This document shows positions 43,434 through 50,954 of a DNA stretch of 56,916 bases, one piece after another. A model generated the notes under the pieces. It made no database searches and was not told the DNA's origin. It worked only from the letters and a program-made list of their open reading frames with translations. A program made the position numbers and the translations under genes. The stretch is from Clostridia bacterium (GTDB lineage: Bacteria; Bacillota; Clostridia; Oscillospirales; CAG-382), in assembly GCA_017620655.1 (NCBI GenBank), contig JAGAUT010000025.1:1-56916 (forward strand). Reading direction: 5' to 3'. Each line of letters opens with the position of its first letter. Position 1 is the stretch's first letter.

Positions 43434-43523
43434 TTAACTAAATGTAGTGTTAAACTCCTGAATTGCTCGCAGATGTTGTGTCAGAAAGCGATAAATTGCT
43501 GTAATATTATCACATTTAGTTAA
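43434..43523. repeat. 90-base element with perfect 12-bp terminal inverted repeats
   Basis: TTAACTAAATGT at 43434 and ACATTTAGTTAA at 43512 are exact inverted copies. The interior has a few short self-pairing stretches and no reading frame. It lies in the gap between the permease and khpA. It could be a MITE-like element or part of a structured leader of the permease. Confidence 0.5.
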
Positions 43524-43552
43524 TGTCTTTTCTGTCGGAATTGGTTACAAAA

Positions 43553-43581
43553 AGAAAAAGACAGGTATAAAACCTGTCTTA
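43553..43581 (-). terminator. Terminator after khpA
   Basis: On the minus strand AAGACAGGT and ACCTGTCTT form a hairpin followed by TTTCTTTTTG, just after the khpA stop. Confidence 0.85.
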
Positions 43582-43590
43582 ATTCTCTGC

Positions 43591-43830
43591 TTAGTCGTTG
43601 TTTTCGGAAATGTCAACGATAACTCTCTTGCCGGTGCTGTTTGCAACTGCCTTTACAACAGTTCTTATTGCCTTGGCAATTCGTCCCTGCTTGCCGATAA
43701 CCTTGCCGAGATCGCTTTCGTCTACCATAAGGTTAAGCACAGTAGTGTCTCCGCTGACTTTTTCTTCAATTACAACTTTGTCGGGATTGTTGACAATAGA
43801 TGTAACTATGTCAAAAAGAACCTGTTTCAT
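43591..43830 (-). CDS. khpA: KH-domain RNA-binding protein KhpA
   Basis: A 79-residue single KH-domain protein that with KhpB affects cell division and RNA regulation in Gram-positive bacteria. The RNA-binding GxxG loop is GKQG at residues 46-49 (LGKVIGKQGRIAKAIR). It directly follows rpsP, the standard order ffh-rpsP-khpA. The next usual genes (rimM, trmD, rplS) are absent here, and a terminator ends the operon. Confidence 0.95.
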   Translation of the reverse strand: MKQVLFDIVTSIVNNPDKVVIEEKVSGDTTVLNLMVDESDLGKVIGKQGRIAKAIRTVVKAVANSTGKRVIVDISENND

Positions 43831-43882
43831 AGTTGAATGCCTCCTTTAATCGGCGGTAAGAGAATGAACTCTTTCGTGTTGA

Positions 43883-44125
43883 TTAAAGAATGCCGTTCTT
43901 CTTGAGGTATGCCTTTACAGTTTCAGTAGGCTGAGCACCGTTAGCAATCCATTTCTTAGCCTTGTCTGCATCAATTTCAACTGTTACAGGATCTGTAAGG
44001 GGGTTGATGTAGCCGATTTCTTCGATGAAACGACCGTCTCTGGGGTATCTGGAATCTGCTACTACTACTCTGTAGAAAGGAGCTTTCTTTGCGCCCATTC
44101 TTCTAAGTCTGATCTTTACTGCCAT
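43883..44125 (-). CDS. rpsP: Ribosomal protein bS16
   Basis: An 80-residue small-subunit ribosomal protein with the family start [26 protein letters not shown] and GYINPLTDP. The frame extends five codons upstream, but that stretch contains the GGAGG site, so ATG 44125 is the start. Located between ffh and khpA. Confidence 0.97.
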   Translation of the reverse strand: MAVKIRLRRMGAKKAPFYRVVVADSRYPRDGRFIEEIGYINPLTDPVTVEIDADKAKKWIANGAQPTETVKAYLKKNGIL

Positions 44126-44194
44126 TTTTTTGTCCTCCAAAATTTAAATATTTTTATATTTATAAACGCTTTTATAAAGCATGTTTATACTGAA

Positions 44195-45565
44195 TTATTT
44201 TCTCTTTTTCTTTTTGTTCTTCTTTTTGAGAGCCTTTGAAACCATCTTTCCGCCCATCTTGCCGAAAGGGGAAGAACCGCTTGTCATCTGCTTCATCATC
44301 TTCTTGGTCTGGTCAAACTGCTTGAGAAGTCTGTTTACATCCTCAACCTTCATGCCCGATCCTTTTGCGATTCTGATTTTTCTTGAAGCACCGATGATGT
44401 CGGGATTGTCTCTTTCCTCGGGAGTCATTGAAAGAATAATTGCTTTCATTCTTTCGATTGCTTTGTCGTCAACCTTGACGTCCTTGAGCGCGTCCGCTTT
44501 GACACCGGGAATCATGCCGAGAAGCTGGTCGATGGGTCCCATGTTTTTAAGCTGGTCAAACTGGTCAAGATAGTCGGTAAGGGTGAAGGTCTGCTCACGC
44601 ATTTTCTTTTCAAGCTCAGCCGCTTTCTTTTCGTCGAAAGCCTGCTCTGCTTTTTCAATAAGCGAAAGCACATCGCCCATGCCGAGGATACGGCTTGCCA
44701 TTCTGTCGGGGTAGAAGGGCTCGATGTTGTCCATCTTTTCGCCCGTACCGATGAACTTTATGGGCTTTCCCGTCACCTGTCTTGTGGACAGTGCCGCACC
44801 GCCTCGTGTGTCGCCATCAAGCTTTGTAAGGATAATACCCGTTACATCAAGCTTTTCGTTAAAGGTTGCCGCCGCATTTACTGCGTCCTGACCTGTCATG
44901 GCATCTACAACAAAGAGAATTTCCGTAGGGTTTACATCTTCTTTGATTTTCTGAAGCTCGCCCATGAGTTCTTCGTCAACGTGAAGACGTCCTGCGGTAT
45001 CAAGAAATACCATATCGTGACCGTACTTGTATGCATGGCGAAGGGATTCGTTGGCAATCTTTACGGGATCCATGCAACCTTCAATGGTAAACACGGGAAC
45101 GTCGATTGACTGTCCCACAACCTGAAGCTGTTTGATTGCTGCAGGTCTGTAGACGTCGCAGGCAACAAGCAGAGGACGCTTGCCTTGCTTTTTGTACATA
45201 AGAGCAAGCTTTCCTGTGTGGGTGGTTTTACCGGCACCCTGAAGACCGCACATCATGACAATCGTCGGAGGCTTTGAAGAAATCACAAGCTTTGTGTTTT
45301 CTCCGCCCATGAGAGCCGTCAACTCTTCGTTTACGATTTTGACTATATGCTGCGAGGGAACAAGACTTTCAAGAACTTCAGCACCCACAGCTCTTTCGGA
45401 GCATGTCTTTATAAAGTCCTTTACAACCTTGTAGTTGACGTCGGCTTCGAGAAGTGCAAGCTTTATTTCACGCATTCCTTCCTTGACGTCAGCCTCGGTG
45501 ATTTTTCCTTTGTTTCTGAAAGACTTGAAGGCGTTAGCCAGTCTTTGAGTTAAACTTTCGTACAT
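44195..45565 (-). CDS. ffh: Signal recognition particle protein Ffh
   Basis: SRP54 homologue that binds signal peptides and 4.5S/6S RNA and targets proteins to FtsY. The 456-residue chain has an N domain, a G domain with G1 GLQGAGKTT at residues 107-115 (a Gln-Gly-Ala variant of the common GxGGSGKTT), DTAGRLHVDE and TKLDGDTRGG, and a methionine-rich M domain from about 325 that ends in a strongly basic tail (KKKNKKKKRK). The partner ylxM is 10 bases upstream. Confidence 0.97.
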   Translation of the reverse strand: MYESLTQRLANAFKSFRNKGKITEADVKEGMREIKLALLEADVNYKVVKDFIKTCSERAVGAEVLESLVPSQHIVKIVNEELTALMGGENTKLVISSKPPTIVMMCGLQGAGKTTHTGKLALMYKKQGKRPLLVACDVYRPAAIKQLQVVGQSIDVPVFTIEGCMDPVKIANESLRHAYKYGHDMVFLDTAGRLHVDEELMGELQKIKEDVNPTEILFVVDAMTGQDAVNAAATFNEKLDVTGIILTKLDGDTRGGAALSTRQVTGKPIKFIGTGEKMDNIEPFYPDRMASRILGMGDVLSLIEKAEQAFDEKKAAELEKKMREQTFTLTDYLDQFDQLKNMGPIDQLLGMIPGVKADALKDVKVDDKAIERMKAIILSMTPEERDNPDIIGASRKIRIAKGSGMKVEDVNRLLKQFDQTKKMMKQMTSGSSPFGKMGGKMVSKALKKKNKKKKRK

Positions 45566-45575
45566 TTTACTCCTG

Positions 45576-45905
45576 TTATTCGTGAACCGCCTTCAGCTCT
45601 TCGATAAGGGAAGAGAGACGCTTATTATCGGTTTCCAGTGAAAGCTCCAGTAGCTTATCTAAAATTTTTTCGGTCTTGAGGGACTTCTCATATAGATGAA
45701 GCGCATTTTCAAGAGCCAGAAGCTGTGCCTCAGCATGCTTTATCTGGTCCCTGACACCCTGTCGTGAAATTCCGACATGCTCTGCAATTTCCGAAAGAGA
45801 AAGGTCATCATCGTAATAGTATTCAAGTGCAAGCCTCTGCTTTTCGGGAAGAAGGGCAGAGTAGATGTCGCATAAAACCGAAATCTCAAGATTCTTTCCA
45901 GCCAT
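45576..45905 (-). CDS. ylxM: YlxM/p13-like helix-turn-helix protein
   Basis: A 109-residue protein with a sigma-factor-like helix-turn-helix (LSLSEIAEHVGISRQGVRDQIKHAE), always found before ffh in Firmicutes and thought to modulate SRP. Start at ATG 45905 from GAGG spacing; the frame extends further, but that part lies in the leader. First gene of the ylxM-ffh-rpsP-khpA operon. Confidence 0.9.
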   Translation of the reverse strand: MAGKNLEISVLCDIYSALLPEKQRLALEYYYDDDLSLSEIAEHVGISRQGVRDQIKHAEAQLLALENALHLYEKSLKTEKILDKLLELSLETDNKRLSSLIEELKAVHE

Positions 45906-45950
45906 AGTTACCTCAATATACTGTAAAGTGTTTTTCTTTACACCTTGAAG

Positions 45951-45979
45951 ATTATACACTACTCTTTAGAGTTTGTCAA
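45951..45979 (-). promoter_or_regulatory. Promoter of the ylxM-ffh operon
   Basis: TTGACA (45979-45974) and TATAAT (45956-45951), both exact, with a 17-base spacer. The spacer contains the palindrome ACTCT-N2-AGAGT, a possible operator. Confidence 0.9.
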
Positions 45980-46025
45980 GTGCTTTTTCACAAAAATGTT
46001 TAATTTTTTTATAAAAAAGCTCCAA

Positions 46026-46053
46026 AGTAAAAAGCACGCCGTAGGACGTGCTT
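46026..46053 (-). terminator. Terminator of the murJ-csaB operon
   Basis: On the minus strand AAGCACG and CGTGCTT pair around an 8-base loop and lead into TTTAC, shortly after the csaB stop. Confidence 0.8.
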
Positions 46054-46060
46054 CTTAGAG

Positions 46061-47155
46061 TTACTCTTCAAGCAGTTCAATTGCAAATTCCGCATTCTTT
46101 TCAGCAGTCCGCCTCAGAACCTCATTTGTTTTCCTGAGGTTTTCTCTTCTTTCATTCTTTTCAAGAATGATTGTGTTGAGAAGCCTTTCTGCTTTTGCGT
46201 AGTCGAAGCTTTCGACGTCAACCCTGTCGGGCTGATTGAGTGATTCCATGAATGCGCTGATTTTAGGGTCATAGCAAATGGGCATTGCAGGAATTGCAAG
46301 TGTTGTGGCATAAATTAGTGAATGTAACCTCATGCCTATGAGTATTTCAGCTTCTGACAGAACGGAAAACATTTCGGGAACCGAAAGCTCTCTGCTGATG
46401 ATATATGAAGGCTTTTTCATAAGTGACATAACATTCTTTGAAATATCGGTATCCTCGGGATACTGCATAGGAACAAAGAGCGGGTAAATACCGTGATTTT
46501 CCACCATTTGGTCGCAGAGCTTTGCAAGATCGGAACAGAAGTAGGGGCTTGAGTTTTTCCATGCACGAATTGAAACAATGCAAAGCTTTGTTCCGGAGGG
46601 AACACCGGCAATGTTGGTGAAGAATCTTCCCGAGCCTTTGCCTTCCGTGTCAATTGTAAAGGCAGGGTCTGCCGTGATTATGATTTTTGGTTTTGTAACC
46701 CCGAGACTTTTCAGTTCTTCGTCTGATTTGTCATCACGCAGGGTTATGAAATCTACCTTGTTCAATATTTTTGCCGCAAGTGTACGGTTTCTCTTTTTTG
46801 TAATGGGACCGATACCGTTGGCATATAACATTGTTTTCATGCCGCACTTCTGTGCAAGACGGATTATGGCAAGATAATACAGAATAGATTTACTGCTGGT
46901 AACGTCCTGTAAAAGACTGCCGCCGCCAAAAAGAAGCATTTTTGACTTCTTCATTTCCTTGCGTATTTTAAACAGATTGTATCTGCCTATTGAGTTTACA
47001 TTGTAGACCTCGCTTGTTTCTTCCGGCTTGTTTGATAGAACCGTGAAATCAAGCTCAGGTCTTTTTTTTCTGAGGGTATTCAGAATTGCAAATAACAGTG
47101 CCTCGTCGCCGCTGTTGGCAAAACCGTGATACCCGGATATCAAAATATCAGCCAT
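46061..47155 (-). CDS. csaB: Polysaccharide pyruvyltransferase CsaB
   Basis: CsaB adds pyruvate ketals to the secondary cell-wall polymer, the modification that SLH domains recognise. The 364-residue protein begins ILISGYHGFANSGDEALL and has GGGSLLQDVTS, ANGIGP and GMRLHSLIYAT, the GT-B-like signatures of the family. It shares one base with the stop of the DUF5693 gene (TAATG), so it is co-translated. Three SLH proteins in this window (22139, 27227, 30499) are likely clients of its product. Confidence 0.94.
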   Translation of the reverse strand: MADILISGYHGFANSGDEALLFAILNTLRKKRPELDFTVLSNKPEETSEVYNVNSIGRYNLFKIRKEMKKSKMLLFGGGSLLQDVTSSKSILYYLAIIRLAQKCGMKTMLYANGIGPITKKRNRTLAAKILNKVDFITLRDDKSDEELKSLGVTKPKIIITADPAFTIDTEGKGSGRFFTNIAGVPSGTKLCIVSIRAWKNSSPYFCSDLAKLCDQMVENHGIYPLFVPMQYPEDTDISKNVMSLMKKPSYIISRELSVPEMFSVLSEAEILIGMRLHSLIYATTLAIPAMPICYDPKISAFMESLNQPDRVDVESFDYAKAERLLNTIILEKNERRENLRKTNEVLRRTAEKNAEFAIELLEE

Positions 47156-49233
47156 TATTCATTCTCCGTGTTGGATTTAAGTTTTGAATATACTTTTTTG
47201 ACTATCTTTACAAGAATAAGGTTAGCAATTACCGCACAGAGGCTGACAACCATACCTACAATAAATCCGTTGAAAGTTCTAGAAACAATTACGGAATAGT
47301 CTGTAAATACATGGCAGAAGCTGTTTGTTACGGATGCTGCAAGAATTGATGCGGCAATGGCAAGCAACCACTGAATAAGGGATAGATTTGTTTTCTTGAG
47401 ATAGTAAACAAGAAGTAAAAGGGCAGGGTATCCGATAAGGAATTCCTTAGTTCTCGGACGTGCTGCAAAAAGCTCCGTAAGAGCAGTTCTCATTTTCTGT
47501 TCAACCGAACTTATGCTTTCAACGTTACCGCTTCTTATAATATAGTAAGCACCTACAGCAAGAACAACTCCGCCTATAAGAACCCAGAATACCTTGATTT
47601 CGGCATTGAGAATCTCGTAAAGCTTGTTTAAGAAGTTGCCGTCTTTTTTCTTCATGAAAAGCATGTAGAAAACAATTGCCGTGTAAGCAACGGGAACAAG
47701 AAGAGAAAGCTTTATGCCTCTGAAAATGTCGTTGTTGATGTAGTAATCAATTCCCGAAAGCATGCTTCCCATACCGACAGATGAAATAAGAAGGGATGCA
47801 AGCATGACAGCAATACCTGAAACAGACAGCACAAATACGTTTGCCTTGTCCCCTGATGCCTTTAAGAAGCCGAGAAGAAGGGTCATGGCAAAACAGGACT
47901 GAATTACACAGTAAAGTGTCGGGTAGAGAGTAAGAAGCACGGCGAGACGTACGGGAATGAAATATGTCGCAAGAAATCCGATGACGGCAACTCCGAAAGC
48001 AACCAAAGAAAGCTTTTCAAGCTCCTTACCTGAGATTATCTTCACCATTATAAGCATTGCCATAACCATGATTACCGCACAGCATGCATAGTTGAAGGTC
48101 TTGTTGACAGAGTAGCTGAGTGCCGCAGTGTCACCGTTTACCGTAAAGCCTTCATCCTCAATCTTTTGCTTGTATTCTGCAGTAGCTCTCAGAGTATAGT
48201 CGGCAAGCTGGTTCATTGACAGCTTTGCAATATTAATCTGAGTTACGATAATGAATCTCAGGTTTCTGTCCATGGTGGAGTTGAAGAACTGAGTTGTTCT
48301 GTGACCGTAGAAGCTGTCGTCAGCCTGCGAGTCGTCGTAGGTTTCGTAAGCTCTTATAACCTTTCCTGAGCCGTAGTTGACAACCGAATTGAACACCTTG
48401 CCATAGCCCAAGAATCTCTGGTTGGAAAGCTGGTTTGTGTTTTCTGTCACAACGAGAGTCATATTGCTGTTATTTATAATGTCAATGATACCCTCGTAGT
48501 TCTTTTCGTTTTCCTCGCGTCCGATAATGGGACTTGTGTCTTCCTTTATGTTAAGATACTCAACATTGTACTCTTTTACAATTCTTTCAATATCCTCAAG
48601 ATACTGTGTGTTTTCATAGTTCTTGAGCTTGTGAATGAGAGCAATTTTGAAGCCCTTGTCGTGAAGCTCCTTGATTTCACCCTCGTCATAACCAAGAGCA
48701 AAATCCCATAACTGCTTGTGGCCGTTGTGGAAAACATAGATGACCATGTCCTCGGTGGTGTCGTCGTATTTTAAGTTGCCGATGTAGGCATAGTCATTTT
48801 CGCCGAAACGTCTCGGGATAAGATATGCGAGCTTTTCCTGTAATTCCTCTCTCTTTACAAGAACAACATAGCTGTCAAGTGTAACATTGGGAAATCTTTC
48901 CTTGATGACGTCACCCACATATACGCTCTCTTCGTCGTACTTGTGCAGAAGAACGTTGTACTTGATGCATGTTACCTCACCGGCGGAAACCAGGGCGTTG
49001 AGATCCTCTTCCATTACCGCAACCGTGTCAACGCCGATTTTCTTGTATTCTTCAAGATTGTCCCAGAGCTTTTCTTTTGAAACCTTTTTCACAAGGTCGT
49101 TGTAAAGAACGGCAATGTTTACGTTTTTGTTTGCCTTTTCCGCATCAAGTCTCGTAAAAAGTGAGGGAGTGATGAGAAGCAGCATGACAATCATAAGTGC
49201 CCATGCAATAATTGTGGTCAGTCTCTTTTTCAT
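47155..49233 (-). CDS. DUF5693-family membrane protein
   Basis: A 692-residue protein with one N-terminal membrane helix (about 7-25), a large extracytoplasmic domain (about 30-370, VNIAVLYNDLVKKVSKEKLWDN start) and a C-terminal block of about ten helices. This layout and the position before csaB fit DUF5693 proteins, which are tied to SLH/wall-polymer clusters in Clostridia. The mechanism is unknown. The ATG at 49233 has AAAGG upstream; the longer frame overlaps murJ. Confidence 0.8.
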   Translation of the reverse strand: MKKRLTTIIAWALMIVMLLLITPSLFTRLDAEKANKNVNIAVLYNDLVKKVSKEKLWDNLEEYKKIGVDTVAVMEEDLNALVSAGEVTCIKYNVLLHKYDEESVYVGDVIKERFPNVTLDSYVVLVKREELQEKLAYLIPRRFGENDYAYIGNLKYDDTTEDMVIYVFHNGHKQLWDFALGYDEGEIKELHDKGFKIALIHKLKNYENTQYLEDIERIVKEYNVEYLNIKEDTSPIIGREENEKNYEGIIDIINNSNMTLVVTENTNQLSNQRFLGYGKVFNSVVNYGSGKVIRAYETYDDSQADDSFYGHRTTQFFNSTMDRNLRFIIVTQINIAKLSMNQLADYTLRATAEYKQKIEDEGFTVNGDTAALSYSVNKTFNYACCAVIMVMAMLIMVKIISGKELEKLSLVAFGVAVIGFLATYFIPVRLAVLLTLYPTLYCVIQSCFAMTLLLGFLKASGDKANVFVLSVSGIAVMLASLLISSVGMGSMLSGIDYYINNDIFRGIKLSLLVPVAYTAIVFYMLFMKKKDGNFLNKLYEILNAEIKVFWVLIGGVVLAVGAYYIIRSGNVESISSVEQKMRTALTELFAARPRTKEFLIGYPALLLLVYYLKKTNLSLIQWLLAIAASILAASVTNSFCHVFTDYSVIVSRTFNGFIVGMVVSLCAVIANLILVKIVKKVYSKLKSNTENE

Positions 49234-49240
49234 AATATCA

Positions 49241-50755
49241 TTACCTTTCTTTTCTGATAAGATGCTTGAGTACGCCTGTTGCGGCAATTAGAATAATGTA
49301 AACAACGCCGCACGCCGCAAGGGGAATAATAAATGTGAATTGTCCGTGAGTGAATAAAGGACAGAACCTGTTGAAAATAAAGTACACGGCAAAGGCTGCA
49401 GCTCTGCTGATAAAGATTTTTATAATGTCAGTCAGTAAATCCTTTTTCCAGTACTTTCCGATAACGGATTTGATGGCAAATGAAATCATCACCGCATAAC
49501 AGAAGAGGAAGAATGAGCTTGAAGCGGCAATAAGCATGGTTTTGCAGGAAATGCCGCAGCCGTAAAAAAGATCATCGGATGCATATCTGCTTATAAGGCT
49601 GTTGGTTGCGGCGTTGAGAATAACCACCGAAATTGTGCCGCAGACGCAGTATTTGTATTTGCCGGCAAGATAAAGAATCTTGTTGAAAAGCTCCTGTGCA
49701 ATGTAGCCGAGAACACCAAGACTGTATATAAAAAGTACGGAAGAAACAGCAGAAGTGGCCTCGGGAGTAAATGCATCTCTTTCATATAAAAGACGTATAA
49801 TGTCTTTGCCGAAAAGACCTGCAACGAGAAGGTACGGCAGGAATATTGCCACCATAACGGTGATGATGTATTTCACAAGACCGTTTACGTATTCAATCTG
49901 ACCTTCCTCATAGTTTTTGGAAATCGCAGGGAAGAAAACCGTGCTCATGGCAACAACAAAAATGCTTGCGATAATAACAAAAAGATTTGAAGCATATCCG
50001 AGGGTTGATGCCATACCTTCGGCAGAGCTGACAAAGGCGCGGTCAGTGTAGAATAAGAGCTGGAACATCATGTTTGAAAGGAAAATCCAGAGTATTTCCG
50101 AATTCTTGTCCTTGATGATTCCCGCACCCTTGGTTTTGCTTATAAGTGAATACCCTTTTCCGAAGAAGGAGGGGAGAAGAATTGCAATGTGTAAAAACCA
50201 ACCTATTGTTGTGACGATTGCAACTGTTGTAAGTGAAACATCGGGAATAAAAAGTGAAGCGATAATAACAGCGTTGAACGGAAGACTCATAATGGCTGTT
50301 ACAAAGAATACCTTTTCATTCTGAAGTACACCCGATATTATGTATGCAATTACAACGAAAACGAGGGAGGGCACCATTATATACATAAGGTTTACAGCAA
50401 GCCCTACATGAGCTTCGTCAATGCCGGGAAGTAAAAGCTTTGTGACAATCGGCTTTGCAAAGAGTGCCATAAGAGCCGCCACAGCTGTTACGGCAAAAAA
50501 GCTCTTTCTCAGGAAAGACGAAACATATGCCTTTTCGTTTCCTGCGTTCTCAGCCTTGTTCATATTTTTTATGACAAGCGTTGAAAGAGCCACTCCTATT
50601 CCGGCAAAAATCAGATTTACCAGATTGAATACCTGTAAATATATGTCGGCTTCAATACTTGTACCGAATGTTCCGGAAAAAAAGATTTCCCTGAAGAATC
50701 CTACTGCCTTTGCGAGTATGATTCCCATAACAACCATTACATAAGCATTTCCCAT
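49241..50755 (-). CDS. murJ: MurJ/MviN-family lipid flippase
   Basis: A 504-residue, 14-helix membrane protein of the MATE-like MOP superfamily. AKAVGFFREIFFSGTFG at the start is the MurJ signature, and FPAISKNYEEG and LLYERDAF follow as in MurJ. It may flip lipid II or, given its operon with csaB, a wall-polymer lipid intermediate. A genome usually has another murJ, so the dedicated role is open. First gene of the murJ-DUF5693-csaB operon. Confidence 0.9.
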   Translation of the reverse strand: MGNAYVMVVMGIILAKAVGFFREIFFSGTFGTSIEADIYLQVFNLVNLIFAGIGVALSTLVIKNMNKAENAGNEKAYVSSFLRKSFFAVTAVAALMALFAKPIVTKLLLPGIDEAHVGLAVNLMYIMVPSLVFVVIAYIISGVLQNEKVFFVTAIMSLPFNAVIIASLFIPDVSLTTVAIVTTIGWFLHIAILLPSFFGKGYSLISKTKGAGIIKDKNSEILWIFLSNMMFQLLFYTDRAFVSSAEGMASTLGYASNLFVIIASIFVVAMSTVFFPAISKNYEEGQIEYVNGLVKYIITVMVAIFLPYLLVAGLFGKDIIRLLYERDAFTPEATSAVSSVLFIYSLGVLGYIAQELFNKILYLAGKYKYCVCGTISVVILNAATNSLISRYASDDLFYGCGISCKTMLIAASSSFFLFCYAVMISFAIKSVIGKYWKKDLLTDIIKIFISRAAAFAVYFIFNRFCPLFTHGQFTFIIPLAACGVVYIILIAATGVLKHLIRKER

Positions 50756-50827
50756 GTAAATAACTCCTTAATTACCTAAAAATGGTCACAAATTTCCATA
50801 ATAAATACAATATTACATATATAATAC

Positions 50828-50856
50828 ATTCTATACTAAAATTTTCAGATAGTCAA
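50828..50856 (-). promoter_or_regulatory. Promoter of the murJ-csaB operon
   Basis: TTGACT (50856-50851) and TAGAAT (50833-50828) on the minus strand, 17-base spacer. Back to back with the NAGPA promoter 24 bases away. Confidence 0.75.
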
Positions 50857-50879
50857 CACATAATTCTTTAAAATTCATG

Positions 50880-50910
50880 TTGAAATGCACCTCTGTATGT
50901 GTTAGAATAA
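50880..50910 (+). promoter_or_regulatory. Promoter of the NAGPA-domain gene
   Basis: TTGAAA (50880-50885) and TAGAAT (50903-50908), 17-base spacer, with TG extension of the -10. The 18 bases at 50893-50910 are identical to 37543-37560. Confidence 0.78.
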
Positions 50911-50954
50911 TTGTAAACCAAAACGACAAAAACATTTCTGAAAGGAGAGCTGAT

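Noticed and set aside
43310..43590. Purine riboswitch expected before the NCS2 permease
   Set aside because: The conserved core (TATA stem, GTTTCTACC-like and CCGTAAA-like loops) is not present on the minus strand.
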